Of a stretch of 64,000 nt of DNA, positions 9,268 through 18,007 are shown piece after piece. Each line of letters begins with the position of its first letter. Position 1 is the stretch's first letter. The DNA is taken from the NCBI GenBank assembly GCA_002372815.1, contig DFIR01000003.1:9995-73994 (forward strand), read 5' to 3'. Source of the DNA: Lachnospiraceae bacterium UBA3692. GTDB lineage: Bacteria > Bacillota > Clostridia > Lachnospirales > Lachnospiraceae. The notes under the pieces were generated by a model. It made no database searches. It worked only from the letters and a program-made list of their open reading frames with translations, and had not been told where the DNA came from. A program made the translations under genes and the position numbers.

Positions 9268-9556
9268 CAGGAACATCCAGGCGGAACGCATCACAGATGA
9301 CCTGCTGGCCGACATCTCCGGCGGTACCGGCGTCGACACCGTCCTGCAGGGCACCGTCCCCGGACTCGCCAATATGCGCAAACTGACCGAGGCCGGCCAG
9401 GAAATCGTCGGAAGCGCCGACCCCGCCGCCGCAACGAAAATGACCGCCGCCTCCGCCCAGTCCTACTGCGACGTCTGCGGCAAAAAGACAGAATTCCTCG
9501 TCGTCTCCGGCGGCAGAGCCTTCTGCAAAGTCTGCGGCACCGCCAAGGAGCTGTAA
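9260..9556 (+). CDS. Double-glycine-leader small protein with a zinc-knuckle-like core (putative exported peptide)
   Basis: Protein of 98 residues starting at the ATG that overlaps the exporter stop; aaaggagg lies 10 nt upstream. Residues 1-22 look like a C39 substrate leader: GG at 21-22, Ile at -4, Leu at -7 and Ile at -12 relative to the cut, ending LLADISGG. The predicted mature part is 76 residues, begins TGVDT, is Ala/Thr rich in the middle, and ends with two CxxC pairs (C70/C73 and C89/C92) separated by a short beta-like stretch, as in a zinc ribbon. No modification enzyme gene is adjacent. It could be a bacteriocin, a signal or a secreted structural peptide; function unknown. Confidence 0.85.
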   Translation: MTDRNIQAERITDDLLADISGGTGVDTVLQGTVPGLANMRKLTEAGQEIVGSADPAAATKMTAASAQSYCDVCGKKTEFLVVSGGRAFCKVCGTAKEL

Positions 9557-9590
9557 ACCGGAAGCATACTGTTCAGCAGCACGAAAAAAA

Positions 9591-9896
9591 GACCCGCTGC
9601 GGAAACGTTATAACTACTGTGAAATAGCTCGTATATCACAGAGGAAATAACGTTTCTGCAGCGGGTCGTTATATCTGCTGTGAAATAGCTCGAATTTCAC
9701 AGAGGAAATAACGTTTCTGCAGCGGGTCGTTATAACTGCTGTGAAATAGCTCGTATTTCACAGAGGAAATAACGTTTCCGCAGCGGATCGTTATATCTGC
9801 TGTGAAATACCTCGTATACCACAGAGAAAATAACGTTACCGCAGCGAGTCGTTATAACTGCTGTGAAATAGCTCGAATTTCACAGCAGTTATAACG
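9591..9896. repeat. Five tandem 61-bp palindromic units
   Basis: Units begin with cgttat at 9606, 9667, 9728, 9789 and 9850, an exact 61-bp period. Each unit is a ~47-bp hairpin (arms cgttat...ctgtgaaat and atttcacag...ataacg around agctcg) plus a 14-bp linker tttctgcagcgggt. The last unit is a perfect 20-bp inverted repeat with a 7-nt loop; in the others the middle of the arms is mismatched. The flank at 9591-9607 is complementary to the linker, so the first unit can fold into a ~77-nt hairpin that could end the export operon. The array fills most of the convergent gap 9557-9952. Confidence 0.9.
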
Positions 9897-9932
9897 AAAA
9901 TGTCCGGCAGGTCCCTGCGGGCCTGCCGGACA
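9897..9932 (-). terminator. Terminator of the L,D-transpeptidase gene
   Basis: An 11-bp stem (9901-9911 with 9922-9932, tgtccggcagg and its complement) is followed on the minus strand by four T residues, 21 nt after the stop. Confidence 0.8.
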
Positions 9933-9952
9933 GCTTTGGAAGACATGATGTG

Positions 9953-11383
9953 TCAGTAGATAACCACGATCGTCCCTGTATCAACGGCATTAAAGAGTTC
10001 GCCGGCGGAGGAGACGGGCATGTTGACGCAGCCGTGGGAGCCGCTGTACTGGTAGATGGTGCCGCCGAAGTAGCCGCGCCACCAGGCGTCGTGGAAGCCG
10101 CAGCCGTCGTAGAAAGGCATCCAGTAGCTGACCTTGGTCTTGTACTCGGGCTTGCCGTTCTTCTTTTTCTCGCCGATGAGGGTGGCGTTGGCTTCCTTGC
10201 CCTGGATCTGCCAGATGCCGAGAGGTGTGTTGTGCTTGCCGTCCATGGTGCCGGTGACGACGTAGCACTCCATGACGACCTTGCCGTCCTTGTAGTACCA
10301 CATGTACTGGTTGTCGACGTCGACTTCGATGTAGGTGTCGCCGATGCCGTCGTTGACTTCTGTGTCGACTTCGACGGTGTTGTAGGCGGGCTCGCGGGTG
10401 ACGTGCTCGCCCGAGGTGCGCATGGCGCGGAGGGCTTCGATCTCGGAGATCTTGTCAAGGCCGTATCCGTAGGTGCCGCCGGGGACGGTGATGTCGCCCT
10501 TGATCGTTGCGTGGAAGTGCTTCTCCTTCCAGACGGTGTCGGTGTCCGCTTCCATCTCGTCGGCTGCGCGCAAGAGATTTTCGTCCCATTTTGCCTCGTC
10601 GTAGTAGTAGGTGCCGTCCTCCTTCACGCCCAGCCAGCTCTTGCAGGTCTCGCCGTTGAAGACGCGTTTCTTCCCGTGGGGAAGGAGGTAGGTGATGGAG
10701 CCGCGGATCAGGTCGTTGAGGTTGTCCGCCTCCGCCTGCAGGGAAGGGTCGTCTGCGCGGACCGCCGCTGTTTCATAGAGACCGTCCACGGCGTCCAGTT
10801 CGAGCGAGGTGTCACCGTCCGTGAGGCTCGCGCCGACAGCTTCGAGGAGAACGGCAGGATCCAGCGTATCGCCTTCCTCTCCGGGATCTACGACGAACTT
10901 GTTCTCTTCCTCCGAGTAGACGACCGAGGCGTCCGTGGGCGGGGTCATGTTCTCCGCCTGAAAGGCGGGGACGGATTCCAGAAAGGCCTGCAGGCGGCCG
11001 CTGTCATAGGTGTAGGTCATCGGGATGACTTCCCCGGTGCCGTCGCCGGGGAGGTACTGGAGCGGCCAGGAGGCGGCGTTCTGCTCCGCGAGGATGCGCT
11101 GCGCGGCGCCGCCGTCGGAGCAGGCCAGCCCGACGTCCTGTGCCGGGATCTGCACGCTGCTGCCGTCCCGCAAGACCAGTTCCAGGGAGCGGGAGGCTGT
11201 CTGCGCCTCCAGATCGCTCAGGACATCCTGCGGCACTTTGGAGGAGTAGTCGGTGTCGTTGATCACCGTGTCGGGGAGATAGTGTTCGTTATAATAATTG
11301 ACGCCTCTCGCGTAGACGGTCACGGCCCCGAGAGCGGCCGCGGCGCCGGCGATGGCGAGAGTGCGCAGTACTTTTCTGTTCAT
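9953..11383 (-). CDS. L,D-transpeptidase (YkuD domain) with peptidoglycan-binding-like region
   Basis: Protein of 476 residues. A hydrophobic N-terminal segment (about 8-25) makes it a membrane-anchored or secreted wall enzyme. The C-terminal YkuD domain ends with YSGSHGCVNMP, which holds the catalytic His and Cys (C452) that form 3-3 cross-links in peptidoglycan. The long central part resembles the repeated binding domain (PF12229-like) found before YkuD in Clostridia. The ATG at 11383 is preferred; a TTG 8 codons upstream (11407) is also possible. It is transcribed alone, convergent with the export operon. Confidence 0.92.
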   Translation of the reverse strand: MNRKVLRTLAIAGAAAALGAVTVYARGVNYYNEHYLPDTVINDTDYSSKVPQDVLSDLEAQTASRSLELVLRDGSSVQIPAQDVGLACSDGGAAQRILAEQNAASWPLQYLPGDGTGEVIPMTYTYDSGRLQAFLESVPAFQAENMTPPTDASVVYSEEENKFVVDPGEEGDTLDPAVLLEAVGASLTDGDTSLELDAVDGLYETAAVRADDPSLQAEADNLNDLIRGSITYLLPHGKKRVFNGETCKSWLGVKEDGTYYYDEAKWDENLLRAADEMEADTDTVWKEKHFHATIKGDITVPGGTYGYGLDKISEIEALRAMRTSGEHVTREPAYNTVEVDTEVNDGIGDTYIEVDVDNQYMWYYKDGKVVMECYVVTGTMDGKHNTPLGIWQIQGKEANATLIGEKKKNGKPEYKTKVSYWMPFYDGCGFHDAWWRGYFGGTIYQYSGSHGCVNMPVSSAGELFNAVDTGTIVVIY

Positions 11384-11590
11384 GAATCGTCTCTGTCCTT
11401 CTTTCAAAAATCATCCTGACCGGGTGCCGGTCAGATGTATTGTACTCCGTTTTCGACGGCTCTGCACCAGTCGGCACCGCAATAATCTGTACCAAATTTC
11501 AAACAGGAAACCGGCACTTTTTTGTGACTATTTGAACCCAGACCGCCGGGGAGAAGAGAAGAACATCTTCCGCCGGATGTATAGGTTAAA

Positions 11591-11616
11591 ATATACAAAC
11601 ACGCCCGTTTGTATAT
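11591..11616. promoter_or_regulatory. Perfect inverted repeat, probable repressor operator
   Basis: ATATACAAAC, six bases, GTTTGTATAT: a perfect 10-bp inverted repeat in the 369-bp gap between the minus-strand transpeptidase and the MMPL transporter. Size and symmetry suit a TetR- or MarR-type dimer. It lies about 140 bp before the transporter start. No clean -35/-10 pair was identified here, although taaaat at 11587-11592 overlaps the left arm. Confidence 0.6.
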
Positions 11617-11752
11617 CCGCGCGGAACAGGCGGGAAGGTTTGGATATTCTCAAGGCAGGGCTTTCCGCCTATCATCTTCCTTGAATCAAAAGCAGCCGGC
11701 AGAGGCTCCGGAGAGCGGTCGGCGGCACTATGTAAGGAAGGATGCGGTACAT

Positions 11753-13873
11753 ATGAAGAATTTCGGAAAGCTCGTTGTGAGGGTAAGATACGTGATCCTG
11801 GCGCTGGCGCTGGCGCTCCTGATCCCTTCGGCCTGGGGCATGGCGCACACGAGGGTCAACTACGACCTGCTGACGTATCTTCCGGACTCGATCGAGACGA
11901 TCCGGGGACAGAATATCCTGGCGGACGACTTCGGGACCGGCGCGATCTCCATGCTGGTGATCGAGAACAAGAGCGACAGGGAGATCGTGGCGATCAAAGA
12001 GCAGATCGAGAGCGTGGACCATGTGAACAAGGTGATCTGGTATGACAGCTTCGCCGACATCACGGTCCCGAAGCAGCTGCTGCCCGACAAGCTGTACAAG
12101 GCTTTTGTGAACGGAGACGCGACGCTGCTCGCGGTGACCTACGACTCGACGACGAGCTCCGATGACACGATGGACGCGATCACCCAGATCCGCAAGTACC
12201 TGGATCACGACGCGTACCTGCAGGGCATGTCGGCCCTGGTCACGGACACGAAGGACCTGGCCGAGGCGGATGAACCGGTCTATGTGACGATCGCGGTGAT
12301 CCTGTCCTCCATCGTCCTGGCGATCTCGATGGATACGTTCCTGGCGCCGGTCTTTTTCCTGCTTTCCATCGGCATGGCCATCCTTTATAATCTTGGTACG
12401 AATTATTTCCTGGGAGAGATCTCCTACCTGACGAAGGCGCTGGCGGCGGTCCTGCAGCTGGGCGTCACGATGGACTACTCGATCTTCCTGTGGCACAGCT
12501 TCAAGGAGGAAGAGAAGCTGCACCCCGGAGATGAGAACGGCGCCATGGCGGAGGCGATCAACCGGACGCTCCAGTCCGTCGTCGGATCCAGCGTCACGAC
12601 GATCGCGGGCTTCGCGGCGCTGTGCTTCATGACCTTCCGCTTCGGCCTGGACGTCGGCGTGGTCATGATGAAGGGCGTTGCGATCGGCGTTCTCTGCTGC
12701 GTGACGGTGCTGCCTTCCATGATCCTCCTGTTCAACAGGGCGATCGAGAAGACCAGGCATAAGAAGATCCTGCCGACATTCACGAAATTCCCCGCCTTCG
12801 TGCAGAAACATTACAAGGCGATCCTGGTGCTGTTCTGCGTCGCATGGATCCCGGCGGTGTACGGCTACACAAACGCGGGCGTCTATTACGACCTGATGGA
12901 GACGCTGCCGGACTACCTCCCTTCCATGGAGGCCAACCGCAAGCTGAATGAGAAGTTCGCCATGAACAACACGCTGATGATCCTCGCGGACAGCCATCTG
13001 GACAGCAAGACGGTCACGGCCATGTGCGACGAGATCGGAGAGGTCGACGGGGTCAAGAACGTGATCGGCCTCGGCGCCTTCCTTGGTGAGGCGATCCCCG
13101 AGGAGATGATCCCGGAGGAGATCCGGAGCGAGCTCTCAACGGATGAATATCAGCTGCTCCTGGTCGGCAGCGAATACAAAACGGCGACGGACGAGATCAA
13201 CGCGCAGATCGACACGATCAACGGGATCATCGACCGGTACGACACAAAGGCGATGCTGATCGGCGACGCGCCCTGCACGAAGGACCTGATCAGCATCTCA
13301 GAACATGATTTCGACGTCGTCAACTGGACCTCGATCGCGATCATCTTCTGCATCATCGCGCTGGTATTCCGTTCGTTCACACTGCCGTTCGTGCTGGTCC
13401 TGGTCATCGAGTGCGCGATCTTCATCAATATGGCAGTTCCCTATTACACGGGTACGGTCCTGCCGTTCATCGCCTCGATCGTGATCGGCACCATACAGCT
13501 GGGCAGCACCGTGGACTACGCGGTCCTGATGACCAGCCGCTACCAGCAGGAGCGCCGCAGCGGCAAGCCGCGGGAGGAAGCGGTCCGGATCGCCCACGCG
13601 ACGTCCATCGACAGCATCCTCATCAGTGCGATGTCCTTCTTCGCCGCGACGATCGGTGTCGGGATCTACTCGAAGATCTCGATCATCTCGGCCCTCTGCC
13701 TCCTGATGGCGAGAGGCGCCCTGATCAGCATGGTGACGGTCCTGCTGGTCCTGCCTGCAGCCCTGCTTCTGCTGGACGGCGTGATCGTCCGCACGAGCGC
13801 CGGGTTCCTGCCGCCCAGGCAGAAATCGCAGGAGGACGGAAGCAGACACCACAAGGAAACACAGCCGGCATGA
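11753..13873 (+). CDS. MMPL/RND-family transporter
   Basis: Protein of 706 residues with the duplicated RND layout: a membrane helix near the N-terminus, an external domain (about 35-165), a bundle of helices, then a second helix/external domain/bundle. Each half has the family's membrane motif with an acidic residue (GVTMDYSIFLWHS and GSTVDYAVLMTSRY). MMPL proteins move lipids, siderophores or hydrophobic molecules using the proton gradient. The ATG at 11753 is preferred over upstream in-frame starts because the first helix begins at residue 10 and aaggaagg precedes it. It forms an operon with the heptad-repeat protein and the MntP-like gene. Confidence 0.88.
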   Translation: MKNFGKLVVRVRYVILALALALLIPSAWGMAHTRVNYDLLTYLPDSIETIRGQNILADDFGTGAISMLVIENKSDREIVAIKEQIESVDHVNKVIWYDSFADITVPKQLLPDKLYKAFVNGDATLLAVTYDSTTSSDDTMDAITQIRKYLDHDAYLQGMSALVTDTKDLAEADEPVYVTIAVILSSIVLAISMDTFLAPVFFLLSIGMAILYNLGTNYFLGEISYLTKALAAVLQLGVTMDYSIFLWHSFKEEEKLHPGDENGAMAEAINRTLQSVVGSSVTTIAGFAALCFMTFRFGLDVGVVMMKGVAIGVLCCVTVLPSMILLFNRAIEKTRHKKILPTFTKFPAFVQKHYKAILVLFCVAWIPAVYGYTNAGVYYDLMETLPDYLPSMEANRKLNEKFAMNNTLMILADSHLDSKTVTAMCDEIGEVDGVKNVIGLGAFLGEAIPEEMIPEEIRSELSTDEYQLLLVGSEYKTATDEINAQIDTINGIIDRYDTKAMLIGDAPCTKDLISISEHDFDVVNWTSIAIIFCIIALVFRSFTLPFVLVLVIECAIFINMAVPYYTGTVLPFIASIVIGTIQLGSTVDYAVLMTSRYQQERRSGKPREEAVRIAHATSIDSILISAMSFFAATIGVGIYSKISIISALCLLMARGALISMVTVLLVLPAALLLLDGVIVRTSAGFLPPRQKSQEDGSRHHKETQPA

Positions 13874-13923
13874 TCCGGTCATACATAGAGTCATAAATCA
13901 GTTTCGGAAAGGTCGGATATATC

Positions 13924-16900
13924 ATGAAGAACAAACAGATCCTCGCATTTCTTTTGTCAGCGGCGCTGACGGCAGGCGCGGCTTCCATGCCGGTCACCGT
14001 GTTCGCGGCGGAGACGCCCGCGGCCGGTACGATGGAGGAGGCAGCCGGGATCGAGACCGCACTCACCGCGGCGGTGCGTGAGGCGGCCGGTCTGGCGCAG
14101 AAGGAGGAGACCGTCTATATTTTCGCGGATGCAGAGGGCAACCAGAAAGATATCACCGTCTCCGGGTGGCTGAAGAACCCGGACGGCGCCGCGACGCTCA
14201 CGGACAGCACGACGGCGCGGGATATCGAGAACGTCAAGGGCGACGAGACCTTCACGGCGGACGGCAGTGACATCACATGGAATGCCGGCGGCAAGGACAT
14301 CTATTACCAGGGAACGACGGACAAGCAGCCGCCGGTCACCGAGAAGATCACTTACTACCTGGACGGGAAGAAAGTGGCCCCCGCAGACCTCGCAGGCGCC
14401 ACCGGCAAGGTGACCGTCCACATCGACTACACGAACCACGAGAAGCAGGGCAATGTCTACGTGCCTTTCACCACCGTCACGGGCATGGTCTTCTCCAATG
14501 ACAAGGTGAAGAACGTGAAGGTCGACCACGGCAGCGTCGTCTCCGAGGGCAAGAACACGGTGGTCGTCGGCATGGCTTTCCCGGGTATGCAGGAGAGCCT
14601 CAATGCGGCCAAGCAGGATACGGAAGACCTCCTCGAGAGCATGGACGCCAGCGAGAAAGCCCGGAAGAAGGTGGCGGACCTCGACATCCCGGACTCCGTG
14701 GAGATCTCCTTCGACGCCGAGGACTTCGAGATGAGCACCTGCCTGACGATGGTCTTCTCCGGCATGCTCAGCGGTGAGGACGAGGAGACGCTCGACGAGG
14801 ATCACGACAGCATCTTCGACGAGATGGACAGCAAGATCGCGGACCTGGAGAGCGACGGCGAGAAGCTCGCGGACGGCGCGGGACAGCTCTCCGACGGGAT
14901 CGGGGAGGCCGGTGACGGCGCCTCGGATCTCGCGGACGGCGCGCGGAAGCTCGCCGACGGCGTGAAGGAGTACACGGACGGCGTCGCACAGGTCGACACC
15001 GGTGCACAGCAGCTGGCGGGCGGCCTGCAGGAGGCCGGAGAGGGCACGAAGCAGCTGAACGCGGGACTCTCGCAGTACGCGGAAGGCGTGCAGAGCGTCG
15101 ACACCGGCGCCCAGCAGCTGGCAGCGGGACTCGGGGAACTGAATAATAATTCCGGCGCACTGAAGCAGGGAGCCGGACAGCTCTCCCAGGGCCTGGCACA
15201 GCTGCAGAAGGGCCTCGCCGGCGAGGATGCCCAGAAGCAGATGCAGCAGCTCCTGAACGGCGGACAGGAACTTGCCGACGGCGCACAGAAGCTCGCCGAC
15301 AGCGCGGACCAGATCACCGGGACCGCACAGCAGATCGCGGACGGTCTCACACAGATCACCGGCATGCAGGCCGGTGAGGAAGGGGCGGTATTCGCAAACT
15401 CCGAGGCGCTCCGTCAGGGCGCACAGCAGCTCGGCACCGGCGCGTCGCAGGTCGCCGGCGGGCTCACCCAGGCGCAGGCGGGCGCACAGCAGCTGTCCGA
15501 GGGCATCGGCCAGTATGCGGGAGGCATCACGCAGGCGGCACAGGCGGTCTCCGCAGCCGCTTCCGATCTGCAGGCGGCCGCAGAGAAGGCACAGCAGGCC
15601 GGCACGGCGTTCCGCTCCTCCGCGGAGCAGCTGCAGGAGGCGGTCTCTGCGGACAGCTTCTCCAAGGACGGCGAGCAGCTCGGCAGTGACCTCGACAGCC
15701 TGTCGGACGGCGTCGGCACCCTCACGCAGGACGCGCAGTCCCTGCAGACCGCGGCACAGAATTTCTCAGACGGCCTCGGAAACGTAAAGAGCAGCGCGGC
15801 AGCGGACGGCAGAAGCGCGGCGGCATCCGGCGACAGCGTCTACCAGGCGGCCGTCTCCGCGATCAAAGCTTCCGGCCTCTCAGAAGAAGATAAAGAAACC
15901 GCGATCGCAGCCCTCCAGGCAGCGGGCATCGCCGGAAAAGTAGACGCAGCCGTAGGCGACGCAGCCGATGCGGCAGCGGCTTCTGCGGTGGACAGCGTCT
16001 CCGCTTCCGCCTCCGACCTGTCCCAGCGCGCAGCGGGCCTGCAGACCTCCGCGGAGACCGTCTCCGGACGGATCGGCTCCGTCCGCGAGAGCGGAAAGGC
16101 TCTGACAACGGACGCGGACACCGCGAAGCAGGCACTCGCCTCCATGGACGGCACGATGCAGGATCTCGACGGAGCACTGAGTGCCATGACCGAGGGCAGC
16201 CGGAATGTCGCCGGCAAGGCACAGGTCCTCGAAGGTACAGTGGATGCCGCGAACCAGTCCTCTGAGAAGCTGGCCGGCAGTGCGTCGGCACTCGCTGACA
16301 GCCTGGGACAGCTGCAGGAAGGCGCCTCACAGGTCGCCGGCGGTCTCAATGGCGGCGGTGAAGGGAAAGGCGCGGGCCTTGCCGGCAGCATCGCCCAGTA
16401 TACGGCGGGCGTCGACCAGGCAGCAGCCGGTGCAGGACAGTTCGCACAGGCACTGACAGATGAGGAGAACGGCCTGAAGAGCGGCGCCGAGACCCTCAGC
16501 AAGGGCATCCAGCAGTACACAGCCGGTGTGAAACAGCTCGCCGGCAGCCTGCAGGAAGCCGCAGAGGGCGTAGGTCAGCTGGCGGCCGGCGCGGGACAGC
16601 TCGATGACGGCATCGCGCAGTACACAGCCGGCGTGGAGCAGGTGTCCGGCGGCGCACAGAAGCTGGCGGCGGGCACCGCGCAGCTCAAGGACAATTCCAG
16701 ACAGCTGCTCTCCGGTATGAAGACCCTCGAGACCGGCGCACAGCAGCTGGCCGACGGCGCCAGGGAACTGGCCGGCGGCACGTCCCAGCTGAAGAACAAC
16801 TCCGGAACCCTGAACGAAGGCACCGGCAAGCTCTCCGACGGCGCACAGAAGCTGGCGGACGGCATGGCGGAGATCCTGTCCGGCAGTGTGGAGCTCAAGG

Positions 16901-17100
16901 ACGGCTGTGCAAAACTCAATGAGGAAGGCATCCGCAAAGTGGCGGACCTGTACCGCACGGACATCAAGTCCATCGACAGCCGGATCACGGAACTGAAGGA
17001 CGCCGCCGGTGTCTACAAGACCTTCACCGGCGAGAAGACCAATCCCGACAGCAGCGTCAAATTCATCATCAAGACTGACGGGATCGAGAAAGAAGACTGA
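13924..17100 (+). CDS. Large secreted heptad-repeat protein (YhgE/Pip-like repeats)
   Basis: Protein of 1058 residues with a signal peptide (about 1-29, cut near VFAAE) and a folded N-terminal domain to about residue 290. Some 650 residues of repeated xxxLxxG heptads follow (for example GAQQLADGARELAGG), typical of YhgE/Pip-type proteins. A non-repetitive tail starts near 995. Unlike classic YhgE, no membrane helices are seen at the C-terminus, so the protein is probably exported rather than an ABC-2-type permease. It follows the MMPL gene by 50 nt, a common pairing in Clostridia. A coiled rod acting with the transporter at the envelope is an inference. Confidence 0.82.
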   Translation: MKNKQILAFLLSAALTAGAASMPVTVFAAETPAAGTMEEAAGIETALTAAVREAAGLAQKEETVYIFADAEGNQKDITVSGWLKNPDGAATLTDSTTARDIENVKGDETFTADGSDITWNAGGKDIYYQGTTDKQPPVTEKITYYLDGKKVAPADLAGATGKVTVHIDYTNHEKQGNVYVPFTTVTGMVFSNDKVKNVKVDHGSVVSEGKNTVVVGMAFPGMQESLNAAKQDTEDLLESMDASEKARKKVADLDIPDSVEISFDAEDFEMSTCLTMVFSGMLSGEDEETLDEDHDSIFDEMDSKIADLESDGEKLADGAGQLSDGIGEAGDGASDLADGARKLADGVKEYTDGVAQVDTGAQQLAGGLQEAGEGTKQLNAGLSQYAEGVQSVDTGAQQLAAGLGELNNNSGALKQGAGQLSQGLAQLQKGLAGEDAQKQMQQLLNGGQELADGAQKLADSADQITGTAQQIADGLTQITGMQAGEEGAVFANSEALRQGAQQLGTGASQVAGGLTQAQAGAQQLSEGIGQYAGGITQAAQAVSAAASDLQAAAEKAQQAGTAFRSSAEQLQEAVSADSFSKDGEQLGSDLDSLSDGVGTLTQDAQSLQTAAQNFSDGLGNVKSSAAADGRSAAASGDSVYQAAVSAIKASGLSEEDKETAIAALQAAGIAGKVDAAVGDAADAAAASAVDSVSASASDLSQRAAGLQTSAETVSGRIGSVRESGKALTTDADTAKQALASMDGTMQDLDGALSAMTEGSRNVAGKAQVLEGTVDAANQSSEKLAGSASALADSLGQLQEGASQVAGGLNGGGEGKGAGLAGSIAQYTAGVDQAAAGAGQFAQALTDEENGLKSGAETLSKGIQQYTAGVKQLAGSLQEAAEGVGQLAAGAGQLDDGIAQYTAGVEQVSGGAQKLAAGTAQLKDNSRQLLSGMKTLETGAQQLADGARELAGGTSQLKNNSGTLNEGTGKLSDGAQKLADGMAEILSGSVELKDGCAKLNEEGIRKVADLYRTDIKSIDSRITELKDAAGVYKTFTGEKTNPDSSVKFIIKTDGIEKED

Positions 17101-17101
17101 T

Positions 17102-17665
17102 ATGCACGTTCTGAGCCTGATCATCCTGACAATGTCGCTGTGCCTCGGCGTCTACGGCGCCGTGGCCCGGCAGGGATCGAATATCGTCCATCTCGACAGG
17201 CGCATGACGATCATGGCGCTCCTGTGGGGCGCCATGCAGCTCCTCGTCGCCTGCACCGGGTACGGGATCGGCACCCTGCTCCTTCGCGCGGAGATCGCCG
17301 GCATGCGCAGCACCTTCTGGCCGCGCGTCCTGGCAGGCGTCCTCCTGATCCTGTGCGGGATCCGCATGGTCATGATCGGCCTGAAGCGCAAGACATTCTT
17401 TGAACACCGCATGGAGAAGATCGACATGCGGGAGGACCTGGTCCTCTCCCTGCGCACCGGCGGCATGGCCCTGACCGGCGGCGCCGTCTGCGGCCTTCTC
17501 CAGTATCCCATCGCCGCAATGATCCCCGCCTCCTTCGCCGGCGCCGGCATCTGCACCGTCCTCGGCTACCTCGGCGGCCGCGCCTTCGGCCCCGCCAACA
17601 CCGACACCGCCGACATCCTCGGCGGCGTGCTGCTGTGTTTTCTGGCGGCGGCGCTGCAGATGTAA
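17102..17665 (+). CDS. MntP-like putative manganese efflux membrane protein
   Basis: Protein of 187 residues with about six hydrophobic segments arranged in two halves, as in the MntP/DUF204 family. Internal glycines in helix one and the GG-rich helices near 120-170 fit this family. It starts one nucleotide after the heptad-repeat gene stop, so it is in the same transcript. The classical aspartates of MntP helices are not clear here, so substrate and even transport activity are uncertain. Confidence 0.55.
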   Translation: MHVLSLIILTMSLCLGVYGAVARQGSNIVHLDRRMTIMALLWGAMQLLVACTGYGIGTLLLRAEIAGMRSTFWPRVLAGVLLILCGIRMVMIGLKRKTFFEHRMEKIDMREDLVLSLRTGGMALTGGAVCGLLQYPIAAMIPASFAGAGICTVLGYLGGRAFGPANTDTADILGGVLLCFLAAALQM

Positions 17666-17737
17666 GCGCGCAGGGGACCGCGCGCAGGGGACGGTTCTCT
17701 GCGCGCTGTGTATACAATCATACAAAACCGCATCCTC

Positions 17738-17959
17738 TGTATTCATGAGAGGCACGGTTCACTTCGCGGAGATCCGCGTAGATCTGTGCGGCATGCCTGC
17801 CGGGCAATGACCAAACTCGGATCCCGCTCTGATGAGCGGTCTCCTCAGACACATGCTCAAAAAAACCCGCAGCCCGAAGCTGCGGGTTTTTGCCCGGCAG
17901 ACATACTTCACAGATCAGGCGGATCAAGCCGCTCGTTCAGAGTGCCTCTCATGAACACA
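17738..17959. repeat. Long imperfect palindrome (about 222 bp) enclosing a terminator
   Basis: The ends 17738-17755 and 17942-17959 are 18-bp inverted copies with one mismatch (core ttcatgagaggcac). A second pair of arms inside (about 17766-17807 and 17890-17930, including gatctgtg and ctgccgggcaa) is also largely complementary. The apex holds a small hairpin (ccgctc/gagcgg at 17824-17839) and the terminator at 17861-17891. The gap 17666-18059 therefore contains one large foldable element; it could be a MITE-like palindrome or a structured RNA. Just before it, gcgcgcagggga is repeated twice at 17665-17691. Confidence 0.7.
17861..17891. terminator. Bidirectional-type terminator inside the palindrome
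   Basis: AAAAACCCGCAGC, loop ccgaa, GCTGCGGGTTTTT: a 13-bp stem with A and T runs on both sides. Confidence 0.85.
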
Positions 17960-18007
17960 AAGGGCCGGCAGAGCAGCCGCAGTGTCCAGGAAACGTCCGC
18001 CACACAA

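Noticed and set aside
9591..9896. CRISPR array
   Set aside because: The whole 61-bp unit repeats, including the part that would be spacer; there are no unique spacers and no cas genes.
17826..17835. Hammerhead ribozyme core (ctgatgag)
   Set aside because: The bases are part of a simple 6-bp hairpin (ccgctc/gagcgg) and no GAAA core follows at the right distance.
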